Shown here: one piece after another, positions 11,601 through 25,272 of the stretch
Position numbering within the stretch: the first letter of the stretch is position 1
Layout: every line of letters begins with the position of its first letter
NCBI GenBank assembly: GCA_006937955.1
Contig: SSNP01000125.1
Span: 1,277,369-1,341,368 of the forward strand
Direction: 5' to 3'
DNA length: 64,000 nucleotides
DNA from: Pachypanchax playfairii
Taxonomy: Eukaryota > Chordata > Actinopteri > Cyprinodontiformes > Aplocheilidae
Notes under the pieces: model-generated
Told to the model about the DNA's origin: nothing
Database searches by the model: none
What the model saw: only the letters and a program-made list of their open reading frames with translations
Made by a program: the position numbers and the translations under genes

Positions 11601-14600
11601 TAAATCCCAAAGCATCTTGATAATAACTGTATAGTAACTATCATATTACACATAACAAATCTGGCTTTTATTGTTGCGAGTTATTTGCTAAAACTGTGGT
11701 TAGCTGCCTCTTGAATTGATTTCTGTATCACCAGCTGAACAAACAACTTGAATCACGTGTAAAGGGCACTTTGCAGGTGACATCAGCTAATTTGTTTTTG
11801 TGCAACTGGTTCAAACCAAACCAAGCTTAGTCAGTGAAGAAGAAAAAACAACCGATGTGCAAGAAACATGGTTAGAAATCGAGCTGCTAAGTGGAAAAGA
11901 ATGCAGAGAAAATGAACACCAGAGATCTGAGGAACTGTTGTAGGACAAGGATTTCAGGATTTTCCTGTTGGAACGTCATAAATTATTTGAAACATACTGA
12001 GTTCGAATTCAGACACAAATTTAAGCCGCCATCTTTTTCTTGCTGGAAATCCAAAATTTGTTATGCCATAAATCCTTAAATCGAAACTTCATTTTAGGTG
12101 TTTCTCTATTAGTTTTATTTTCAGTTTCAGTTTGTCGTCTGTCCTTTATCAACCAGAACAAAGAGAATTCTACAATAAACCTGACAGAAAATGATTTAGA
12201 AAGTTGATTAAAACAGAATAAACACCAGTATTAATGTTTGATTCAGAGGGACGTCAGAGATGTTGGTTTGGTGAACAAACATTAAAGTCTAACCGTTTAA
12301 TAATCAGCTGTTTATATGATCTACAATTTTTATCTAATTGTAAAGGGATTAAAAAAGCTTGTGGGAGGCTCAAGTAAATATAAATGATCTGGTATCCAAC
12401 TGTAAAATGTAAATAAAAACAGAATGCAATGATTCACAAATCTCATAAACACACATTTTATTGCCCAAAACTGTAGAACACAATCAATAGATCAGTTGTT
12501 GAAACTGAAATTTCTTACCATTTTATAAAAAATAGTTATTCCTTTTGAATTTGATGGCAGCGACATATCTGAAAAAAAGTTGGGACCTGTTGATGTTTAC
12601 ATTGTGTAGCATTCCTTCTTCTTTTAACATCTGTCTGTAAACATCTGGGAAGTGAGGAGACCAGCTGCTGGAGTTTTAGGAGAGGAATGTTTGATTCTTG
12701 TCTGATGCAGGATTCTATCTCGGGTCTTCATGGCTGGATGTTTTGTTTCATGATGCTCCAGATGTTTTCTGTTGGTTAAAGATCTGGACTGCAGGGAGGA
12801 CAGTTCAGCACATAGAATCTTCTCCTGTGACTTAAAGCTTTTGTGATGGAGGCAGTATGTGGTTTAACATTGTTTTAATGAAATATGCAAGACCTTTCCT
12901 GAAAGAGTCTAGATGTTGATCTAAAACCTCTGTGTACTTTTCGGCAGTGATGATTCCTTTCAGGATGTATAAGCTGCACACACCTTAGACACTCTAATGC
13001 AACTCAATACCATCAGAGATGTAGACTTTTGAACTACCTGCTGATGACAAGCTCTCCTCTTTAGTCTATAGGATGGGATTTTCATGGTTTTCAAAAAGAA
13101 TTTCACATTTAGACAAAATTTGACCCTAGAACAGTTCTCCTCTTCACCTGAGATCATTTACATGAGTCCAGAGAGGGCTCCGGTGCTTCTGGATCATGTT
13201 CTGACTTCTTCTTTAAATGATCCATGTTTCACTGCAGATCACATGGTGAACTGTTTTGACAGTGATATCTGGAAGTCTTCTTGAGTCCATACAGTTCTGC
13301 CTCAGGGCCTTTGACCTTTAGGGCAGTTGATTGTTGGACATTCTCCTTCAGGATTTTCTGAATTCATGCTTCCATCAATCACAGCAAATGTTTTATGTCC
13401 TGAAGCAGCAAAACAGCTTCCAACCATCACACTATTACCTCCGTGTTTGACAAATAGTATGATGTCTTTTCCTAAAATGTATTAGCTTTAGTCCAGATGT
13501 AATGGTGCACACACAATGCAAAAAGTCCCACTTTTATTTTGTCAGTCCAGAGAATATTTTCCACAAAGTCTTGGGGATCATCAAGACGTTTCCTTGGAGT
13601 TGCTTTTTGTCAGGATGTGTTTTCACTCTTAATGCCAGTTTAGCCTCTCAGACTCTTGGTGAATTATGAACGCTGACCTTAACTGAGACAACTGAGGACT
13701 GCAGTGTTTTAGATTTTGATCTGGCTTCTTTTGTGACTTCTTGGATGAGTCAATGATGCCCTTGTGGTATTTTTGGTAGTAGTTAGTCCAGGGAAGGTTC
13801 TTACTGTGGTTTAATGAAGTCTCAGTCTTAAAAATAGATTTGTAAACATTTAAGATGTCAAGATGTTTGCATTTAATCTATTCTTGAAAAGGGTGCAATT
13901 ACTTATTCACCAGTGTCGGATTGGGTCAAACAGCTTATTTCCTTTAATAAATAACAGCCTAACTTATAAACTACATTTTGTGTTAGAAAAATGCAAAATG
14001 GGGACAAATACTTTTTTAAATAATTGTAAACACACAGTCACATACACACACTGCACGTGTACCATATGGTGTTGTGTGCGTCATCAGCATGCACTTAAGT
14101 GTTTTTTCCCTTGATACTGTGAATGCAGAGGAAGTCGATATACCTTCTATCTATAGTAACACTGAGCTCTGTATGGAATACAAAACAAACAAGGTTTAGG
14201 TTCCAGAGATTCAGATTTTCACCTTTTTTTTTAAAGGAAGTAGTACTCTTTATTTTGTAAAAAGGTGATTCAGATTTAGTTTTTGGTGTTTTTGTCTCTC
14301 ACTTCTATGATTATTGAACCTTTCCAGAACAATCTGTTGCTGTTGTTGTTTCTGAACTGCTTTACACTGACCTATGACTCATTTGATTAGTTGTAGGATG
14401 AGTCTAAACACAACAAAAGAACCAATGCACAACATTTAAAGACCCAGTAGTTTTTTTTTAGCAGCCTTCAACAAAAAAACACATAAAACACAAGTATCTC
14501 TGACCCAAAGCTCAAATTTTGTTTCATCAGTCCAAAGGATTTCCCAATTTAGATTTTTGGGTTGTTTCAATCAATAATGGAGCTCTTTTAATTCAAAATG

Positions 14601-17600
14601 AGACTAATGTATTGATCGGAACTTGATGTAATTGGACTTTGGAAATTTTTTGAATGGGTTAGATGCTTACCTTGATTCTTTTTTTTTTTTTGCTGTCCAT
14701 AACTTACCATTGTGAAGCTGCTTGGAGATGGTCTTTTAGCTTTAAAGACCCACTCCGATCATCTTTTCAACAACAACAACAACAAAACTTTATTTATAAA
14801 GCGCTTTTCAAACAAAGTTTATCAAAGTGCTTTACAGATTAAAAAATGACCCCACAACCCCCCAACCCCCCCCCTTTACTTAAAAAGTATAACCCCCATC
14901 CCAACCCAACCCATCGACCATATACACACACACACACACACTTAAAAGCTACAAAAATATAACGGTTAGCTTTAAGATGTAAATATACACATGGACACAC
15001 TGTAAAGCAGAATATTTCATGTTAAAAAGCGGAAAAACTCAAATTTCTGCATTTTCAGCTATTTTAAAGCGTCTTAGTGGTCTTTAAATTATGAGTATGG
15101 CATTTTACCCAAAATCACAAAACCTGGTCTTCTAAGAAGTAGTTGGCATAGCGACAGTAGCTCATTAGCAATTTGCTTCTGAGTTGTGGATGGAACCATT
15201 GGCATGGTCCCCCACCCCTCCCCGTTGCTGAGAGCTCTCTGTTCATGCTAGCTTACAGCTAGCGGAGCAGGAGCTTGTGGCCCGCTCAGTGGCTTTCTAC
15301 GTCACAAACACACTATTTTTTAGACTGCATTTTTGTGTCTGCTACTGATTCACATTGATTTGAATGCAGAAATACTCAGAAATGCAATTTTAAGCTTAAT
15401 GTTCTTAAGATATACGTCCTCTAGCATCAGAAAAATGCTACAAGAACATGTTAAAAACATAAAAAACACAATTTTCATCAGAGTGGGTTTTGTTTTGGCC
15501 TTTGCTTTCTCTGGTCCATATTCAGCGTGTCTCACAAAACTACACCAAATCGAGTAATAAAACTGTGAGCTGAAAACGGTGCTGACACATTTGGGTGTAT
15601 CAGTGCAGAGTATCCTTAAAGAGTATGTTTTATATATACTTTTATTTTTGACCCAAATGAACAACGGAGAGCATGGGAATTGCTGACTGATACCAATGGA
15701 CTCAAAAACCAATTCCACAAACAAATCTCATGTATCTTAATGTTATCAGCTGACAGAAGCAAGTTAGAGAGCAGCAACTAAATTATTTAGATTCTGCAGA
15801 GAATGAAGATCTCTGACTTGCCACAGCTACCAAAACCACAAAGGTTCATTTGTTCTTTTTCTGCTTTTTGATTCTTTTCTGATCCTCCCTGTCTGTTTTG
15901 ATCCCCACCTACTTGTTCTTACAACATATAAAAAGAGAGGGAAAATCCCAAGAAACAAGCTTTTTGCTGTCTGTTTGTTGGTGTGACACATGAAAAGGGG
16001 AGGTCATTCTTGGTTGGGGATAAGTGTGAGAACTTTCACATTTTCCTTGTCTCAAGACATGGAGGGCAAAAGATACAATGTCAGCAACACAACAACAACA
16101 AGACAATACATTTCCTGTAGACAAAGCTTCAGCATGTTTGGAGAGCTGTGTTATTTAAACTTAGAAGCTATCTAGAATATTAGTACTTAAAAATCCAGAT
16201 GTGCCCAAATTTGTTGGTTCCCTTATGCCTCATGAATTAAAAGCAAATTTCTAAAGAATATCTGCATGTATTTAGTGTTTCATAGAGTTGACCAACATAA
16301 AAGGGATTTATTGTATATTTTACAAATACATGCCAATATGATGTGAACAGATTTGTTGGTGCCCGTAAAAAGATGATTAATTCTTTCATTACGTTTTCAA
16401 ACTGTATCTCAGGTGTCTTCAAACCTTTCATCAGCCTGTTTAAATAAAACCAACAGGCTCTTGGGTATTTTGGAATCACTGTGTGCACCACACTGAACAT
16501 GAACCAGAGAAAGCAAAGACCAGAGCTGTCTGGGGAGACAGAGAGAAGAAATTAGATATTCATGTTAAAGTTAAAGACTACTGGAACATCTCCAAGCAGC
16601 TTCATGTTCCTGTTAACACAGCTGTTGATAGTACTAAAAGGTACAGTATAAGGTTTATGGGATTGTAGTTGACCTCCCAGGAAGTGAACACAAGAGGAAA
16701 TACATCCCAAAGGTTGATCAGATGGGAAAAAAGAGCCAACAAACACATACAAGATGAACTCCAAGGTATTGATGCATTTTGAACAATGGAAGACCCAGGA
16801 GACTCTGCTACTGACACAAGAACACTAAATACTCAGACCTGGGGTGATAACAAATTTTGATGCTTCTGTACTTGCAAAGTTTTTCTTTCTTGTCTTAGTC
16901 TGATCCTGTCTTTTAGTTCATATTTGGTCCGCCTTAAAAAAACAAACAGGAGCTGCTTGACAAACAGGTAGAATGTCATGTATCTTCACACCTCCATTCA
17001 TTTATGTTCAGTTCCAATTTAGGTCAGATAGTTCTAATTTTTTTGGCATTAGAAGTTTTTGCATCAGTATGACAAGTGCACTGAAACTAACATCTGAGTT
17101 CAGATTGTGTTAGTGGTTTGAGATGTTCCTCCACATGAGGTGCAGGATATTTGCTTCGACCTTTTTGTATTTTGCTATTTTAAATACAAAAAATATGAAT
17201 ACAGTGATCCCCTCACTTATCACGGTTAATTGGTTCCAGACCCCGCCCCCCATTTACTCTGTCTATTATTTTTTGCCAACATTCTCTCTTTTGCTGCTGC
17301 AGCTGTTTTGATTTTCTTTATAATTATTGGATTGAATTCTTTATAAGCAGCATCAAAACTTCCAACTCTGATTCTAAAAAATATGCTGCCACTTTTTTCC
17401 CTTCACTTTCCATTGTGACTCATGAATTCGGTGATCCATTGAGAGGGTCTATATGTGTTCAGGGTGCGCGCCCATGAACTCTGGAGTAGGTTGATTAACC
17501 AGGTTCTTATCAGGTGTTCTGGAACCGACATACTCAGACTAAGCAGGTTCTTGGTTGATTAACCATGAGTTCAGGGTTTACCAAATGGTAAGTTGCCCAA

Positions 17601-20600
17601 GCTTTCTGGAACAGATCTGTGCAGTGCGATGACGATGACGATGTGACTGCACAGGTACTAATTTGAGAGCTTTACAGCTCTTCGGGAGGCGCCTCGTCTT
17701 CAGATAGAGGCTCTGGGTCGTCAACAAACCGCGGAGGAAGTATGGGAAGGTAAACAAACAGCCGAAAGCGGGGTATATTAGATTTTGTATTTTTGGATGA
17801 ATATTTTTGAAAAATCCGCGAAGTGTTGAGGGATCACTGTAAATATTAATTTTAAAATAAGTGTTTATTATAAGCTGAGAGTTTTTTGCATTTTTGCGCA
17901 GACACTGGTTAGAAGGGAAAACTCTGAAAATGTAAATGTTTTTTTATTTAGTATATTTTAGAGAGAAGAACTTTTCGGGTTAGAGTTTTATTTTTTTTAT
18001 TTTTTTATTTTGTGATTGCAGTGAAAAAAATCTGAAAAAAAAACTGTAGAGTCTAAATTTGAACTGTGTATCATAAGAACCTCATGCCCCTCCCTTCCAC
18101 TGTCTAGTTTCATTTTTCTTTGTCACTCGTGCTGATAAGAAGTGAGGTTTTGTCATCTCTCATTCTTCACTATTTGAACTTTTATCTCTTTCACTCGTCT
18201 TTCTGTTTTCTGTTCTGTCTGTTGTTGCTTTTACGCTGTAGAAAACATGTTTTAGAAGTCTATGATGGTAAATTAAAACGTTTGAACATTTACATTTTAG
18301 GGATAGTTTACATTCATTTAGGAATAATTCTCGACAGCTGCAAGCCTAGCTAATTTCATATTCAATAATTGGGTCTCATGCTGTAGTGTGTGTCCTTTGG
18401 GCTCAATCTGCCTACCTTGTAAGTTTGTCAGTCAGGTAATAAATGTGTGAATTGATCCGTATCGCTAACCCCCCGCGGGCAGATTCTACATTGAAGTAAG
18501 CTTGGGTGCACGGTAGCAAATAGAAAACCCAGCCTTTTCATCGTTTAAAGATTTGCACAATTTTCACCATTAATGACAAACTATATATTGACTTCAAATT
18601 ACTATAAATATCAATGTTTTAATAAGATAATCAATTCCAGAACATAAAAAGCTGGAACTGGATGTATCAATATTACAGTATTGATCTGCACATCCTTAAT
18701 CTGGAGGGTTTAGGCTCTCTCAGCAGCACAATAACAACTGCCTCCATGTTTATCTCGTAGCATGTAGAGAGTGATGTAACAGCCTATCAACATCTTGGAA
18801 GAGAGGCTGATGAAAACAAGGCATGTTAAGACCCTGGAATGATCCACTCAGTCATCACTTGACAAACACAACATCCAGCATGTTTGATTCCTTCTGATTG
18901 GATGAGCTGAGGTGGGGCTGCACCCATAGTTGATATATTTTTAATGTGGGTGCAGCATGACATGCCACCCTGCCACCATGCACCACACACACATGAATGT
19001 GTGTGCATTTCTGCTTAAAAAAATAATCAGTGGGCGGGGCTTCAGTGTGCACTTCATAAAGAGAGAGATTGAATATGGAAACAACTCCAGAAAAAAAAGT
19101 ACTTATCCAGCTTATTCCTGGGAATGCTACTTTAAAAATGATTATGGTACAACTTCCTGTCAGACACTGGAAGTAAGTGGTAAAGGGCGTGTACTTGTAT
19201 AGTGCTTTACTTAAAGGTCCCATATTATGAAAAATTGCCTTTTTCTGGGATTTAGGGTGTTATTGTGTGTCTGTGGTGCATATACACACATACAAAGTTG
19301 GAAAAAAAACCCAAAAACATCCATGCTGTTTTGAGTGAGATAGGGATTTCTGAATTCAGTCCAATAAGTGTGCAGCTGGGAGGGCCTTGTGCTCTGAGGG
19401 GGTTCACACACCCTCCGAGAACTTTCTCTACCCACCAGGTACAGCAGTAACTTCCTCGGACACCCGCAATTTAGTTACTGGTTTGAAATCACTGGTTCAG
19501 ATCTATTGCTAATGAAGAGCTAACACCGTTACAGGAGCTAGTCTGTTGCTAATGAAGAGCTAACACCGTTACCGGAGCCAGTCTGTTGCTAAGGAAGAGC
19601 TAACACCGTTACTGGAGCCAGTCTGTTGCTAATGAAGAGCTAACACCGTTACCGGAGCCAGTCTGTTGCTAAGGAAGAGCTAACACTGTTACTGGAGCCA
19701 GTCTGTTGCTAAGGAAGAGCTAACACCGTTACTGGAGCCAGTCTGTTGCTAATGAAGAGCTAACACCGTTACCGGAGCCACTCTGCTGCTAACAAGAACA
19801 GAAGCTGAGCTGTTGCTTAGTCAAGCTGCTCCTATAGAATAACAATTCCATCTCTTTCTGGGTCAAACTGGTAAGCTTGAAGAACCGCATCTCTACCAGA
19901 TGCAGCAAAACAACACAAATACATGAGTAAATGTCAGACTAATCTTTCAATAACGTGCTGTTGGAGTCTTCAGGCTCAAAGTTCCTCAGTCCAAAGTTTT
20001 TAATCACGTTTTAAGTCCATTTCTTGGCACTGCAACATTTGTTTATCATTAATTGCAGTTTAATCAGCTGTTTGTTTACCAGCACTGCTAAAATCGCCAA
20101 TGTCTCACAAACGCGCAGGGAACAGAGATGGGTGGGGCTTAGAGCTGCTAGTGCTGCCCAAGAGCCATGCCCACCTGAAACAGTGCATTTAAAACTGAGG
20201 TGAGATGAGACAAGATTGGGATCAACAGCTAAACTTTCAAAAAGGACCAATTTGGACAATGTATGGTTTTTACAGCTCATTGAGATGTAAAAGAAATGAT
20301 ACAGAGTGCGTGAAAAGTGCATAATATGCGAGCTTTAAGTCAGGTGACTCTCAAAGTGCTTCTTACTACAGTTTGTCATTCACACACACACTCACACCTT
20401 TGGTGGTGATAAACTACACACATAGCCACAGCTGTCCTGGGACACACACTGACAGAGGCGAGGCCAGGCGCCACCCTAACCCACTGGACCATCCAACCAC
20501 CACCAAACAGACAGGATGGGTGAAGTGTCTTGCCCAAGGACACAACGGCAAAGTAGTCTTTTTCTGGGTGGATCAGGGATTCGAGCTGGTTACCAGACAA

Positions 20601-21493
20601 CTGCTCTACTGCCTGAGCCACGGTCACCCCAACAAGTAGCAGTAAGCCACTGGTTAACCATGTTAGTGGAGCATGGACCGCGGTTTATTTGAAAGTGATT
20701 TGTTTTCAGTTTAGCAGATAAAGTACTGTTTTTGTTTAGTTCACATTTATTTAGCAACGTATTAAACTGTGGCTGAAAAGTCTAAATTTAAAGAGACCAC
20801 CTGAAATGTTATATTTATACTTGTTTATCATTGTTTACCAACGGTCAAAGAAGGACTACTTGAATACCCTGGACTATGATAAACCACCAGAGAGACGCCG
20901 GATCATCAGAAGGATTGAAATGAATAAAAATTATTTTGTCCTGTTTGAGCTCTGATAGGTGATGTTCCCACATCTTTAAATACACAACGCTAAAAGAAAC
21001 TGCATTAGTGCGCACTGGTCTCACGTGAACCAACGCTGGTTCTGGTCTGTGTTGAAAGTCACGCCCATAAATCATGACAGGCATCATGGGGGCTAGGATG
21101 AAGATGGATAATTCTTTTTGTGAAGAAGCACTTTCATGCTAATCACAGCAACTGTGATTGTCTGCATCATTGTGCACATGATGTGAACTATCCTGCAGCT
21201 CGTGTGTAAATTACCTGCCCGTCGCTGACTGCACTTAACATAAGATTTGTTCTCACAGAGATCAGTCTAAAGATTTAAATTTACCTTTTAAGTCAAAAAC
21301 ATTTTGCTTTATCTCTCCTTCGTCTAATGATTTTTCTCTTTCCTCTTTTCTCTCTGCTCTGACTCTGCTGAATAATTCAGTTGCTAGTTCGGACGAGTTA
21401 GGTGTGTGTGTGTGTGTGTGTCTGGGAATGTTTCTCTCTGAGTGACTGTGTGTGTGTGTGTGTGTGTGGGGGGGGGGGGGGGGNNNNNNNNNN

Positions 21494-21532
<39 letters not shown>

Positions 21533-24500
21533 ACGTTGGATAAGAGCTATTTTTGGGACTCGGATACATGAAGAGAGAGAAGATAGAGGAAGAGAGTCTG
21601 TGATGGATTGATTTTTTTCATGCTTGTTTTTTTCATCACGTGTTGCAGCTGTTAGTAGACAAAACCCGTTGGAAGCCTGCACTCTACCTGCGGGGCGTGC
21701 TGGCACACGCTCAAGCTCAACTCAGCTCACTCAACACACAAATACAACATATTGGCAGAGAAAAGGAAGTGAGTAAGCAGTGTTAAATAAGCCAAGACTG
21801 TCAAGTATACAAGCACACTTCATATTAACACAGTGCCCGCCTTCCTGAACATACAGCTTATGTGAAAACAGGTCACGTGCTGCTCAAACACACACTCCAC
21901 AGCACAAACCAGTGTCAGCATCTTGTTCAAAGTGACAGCTCGGCTGTATATGGGTGATGAGGGAGTGGCAAGACTGAGACAGAGACCAGAGAATGAGCAT
22001 AAGAAGTGGTTGGAGCCACCATGATGGTTTGTCATCTGCCATTTTGAAGCCTTGACTTTGATAATTGATGGTCAACATCTTTGAGGTAAAATTGTTTGAG
22101 CTGCAGTTTTGACTTGGTGATTTCCAGAATTAAAACGTATAAGCAAAGGCTTGACTTATCCCTCATGCTTCCTTGTAATTGTGTAAAATCGATCTTGACT
22201 ATAGCTCTCCAAGGTTTCTGAAAGTCTTTACACGTTTTAATCTGACTTGGCTGATTTTTTTTCTGACTCCATTTCAGTCCCCTATCTGTTTCCTTTTGTT
22301 TGTTAAGCTAACTCCTCTGACCTTTGAATCAACAGAAAAGATGAACTACGATTGTATCGACACATTAAAGACAACAGCGATGTTTTAACCAATTTTCACT
22401 CAAAGACCTGAACAACTTAACAAAAAACATTTAAAATTAGATCATTTGCTAATAATTAGCAACAGTTCAAGCCTACTAGTACAGTGATTGCTCACTACTT
22501 CGCGGTTCGACTTTTGTGGATTTTTCAAAAATATTCATCCAAAAGTAAAAAGTCAAAAATACTTTGCTTCCGGATGTTTGTTTACCTCCCTACACTTCCT
22601 CCGCGGTCAGATAATGAACGAGCGCCTCTATCTGAAGACGAGGCGCCTCCCGAAGAGCTGTAGCTCTCATTAGTACCTGTGAAGTCACATTGTCACCGTC
22701 ATCGCACTGCACAAGTCCTTTATTACCGTCACCAGTCAACCAAACGCAACACTGTAGTCAGAAGCGCCACGACGCAGAGCGCTCAGCTGCTCCCCTGTTA
22801 CCAGAAAGAGTCTTTCCCCATTTGTGTTTAGACACCCAAAACCCCACCCCCCTCAATGTAGTCAACACACTCCGTTGCACTGTGTGTGTGTTGCGTTTAT
22901 TTTCATTTCTAGATACACAAATATGATCGTATTTGTCAATTATTTTGAAGAATTGCATTTATTTTTAAAATTAACCGGATTGTCTTTGGGGTTCTTGGTG
23001 TATCCCTACTTTGCGGATTTTCACCTATCGCGGGGGGGTCTGGAACCAATTAACCACGAGTGAGGGATCACTGTAACTCATTAGTTAAACTATGTTACTG
23101 CAGCCTGACGCAGACACATTTTTTCAACTTTTTACTCATTTTTATTCCAGTATCTAACCCTTTTTAGAGGAATGTTTTGTTCATTTGTTGTCTAAGCTGC
23201 TTTTACACAGACTTGAGAATACTTTAGGGCCAATTTGTCTATGAACCCACTTCAGATTCCATCATGGCAACAATACTAGTTTTCTGGAAACAGAGCCTGT
23301 GCAACCCACCTTTTTATTCTGCCATAATGGATGTGTCAATTTGTACAGCCTATTTTGGAGCGTGAGCCAACACATTTTATAAAAATCAGGGATGTTTTCA
23401 CAATTTTGCACATATCTGAAAAACTTCTTTTACTATGAAAATAAACCCTAACCATCTAACCCAACCCAAACCCTAAACCCTTAACCAAACCTAACCCCAA
23501 CCCTAACCCTGGAACTTAACTAAATCCTACCCAAACCCTAAACCCAACCATAAACAACCCTAACCCTTAAGAAATAATAAAATATAACACTTCAGGATTA
23601 ATGTCAAACCTTTTTACATAAGACTCATTTCTAGCTTCATGTTTTTTATTTGTTAAATCAGCATATAGCCTCACCAGACATTTTGCAGGGGCAATATCAG
23701 GAAAGTGAAATTAAGCTTTTGACCACGATTCAGAAAATTCCATTCAAATTTCGTCTTTACAAGAATGAAATGAAGGCACTTCAACCATGCCTCTTATCGC
23801 TGTGGCTTCAGATTATTAAAATAATTAGCTCAGTCTCATCCTCACTGCTTAATCCCATTCATCTGATCAAATCAGACCTTCTTAGGCAGAAGTGACAAGA
23901 AAGTGAAGTAATTATTTCAACTGCTCTGCTGCTGCTCCATAATGTAACAGGACGCAGCGAAAAAGCGAGAGGGAAGGACGGAGGGAAAGGGGAAAGAAAA
24001 CTGAGAGAAGGGAAGCTAAAACTTACTAAATTAACTTTTAATCTTCTCACTTTTTTATTTTTTGCATTTTTTCATCCTTGAAAACAACTCAGAACATTTA
24101 ATAGATGTTTGATTAAAAAACTTCTTCCAATTGCTCTGTCTCAGGATACTGGCAGACTGATGTTATTTACATTTTAAATGCTGATGCTGTTTGAGTGACT
24201 TTAACTGATTATTAAGGACATGATGTCTTTTAGTATCCTAGTTCCCTCAGATCATTTCTGATTCGACAACTCGAGGAAAATAACAAACACAAAATTGTAA
24301 AGAAAATCGAACCAAATTTTGAAACACTCCAAAGTTAATCTGCAAAAGATTATTTTCTAGTAAGATTGTACATTGTAGTTACGTGCCAGAGATTAATGTA
24401 CTACAGCAGAAATAACAGCACATAGAACAGTTATTATGTTTCTGTAGTCACTTCCCTTTGTGTGTCAGAGTCATAATGATGTGACTTTAAATCCAGGCAT

Positions 24501-25211
24501 GAATGTTACCTGATCAACCAGGCCCAAGTTTTTGACAAAATACTTTACAAAGACGTGAGGGCCTGGAGCTGAACCCGCTGTCTCTCAATTTCGAAGGCGG
24601 GCTTAGCCAGTTGAGAGAGAACCAATCACAGAAACCCGGAAGTGACGCAACATATGTGATGCTAAAGCGGATACACACGAGGCGGAACGTAAACAAGAGG
24701 TTTAGCGAGCAGAGCCGTAATGGTAGCTAGCCATGGTTAATGGAGGAGAAAAGACGAATAATTAATGACAGTTGTCACTTTAGTGTCAAAAACTTGCGAA
24801 GACGAGGTGTCATTGCACACTCGGTTCACGTATTTGACCGCCCCAAGTAAGCGCAGAAGTAAACACTTCATCCACAGCCGATTCCGCCATGTTGAATGTT
24901 GTGCTCTGGGTGGAAAACGCTAGTTCTGTGTTTTCAGGATGACGCACAACAAAGGTGATATGTAATTGGTCTGTCCTAAAATTTGACGTGGAAATGATTA
25001 GGTGCGGCTCCGGTGTCAGACCCATCTGCATCTGAACATAATGCAGGAGGATCTGATTGGTCAGGCTAGCGTGAATGCGATTTGTACGATTTGTATAGGG
25101 GGTTTCTTCAAACTTTCAGACTCATCCAAACACGGATTCTCTCTTCCTAAACTATGATTAAACCTTTCAACTCACTTTGTTATAACTGTGTCCCCTGATA
25201 GTAAAAGACAA

Positions 25212-25272
<61 letters not shown>

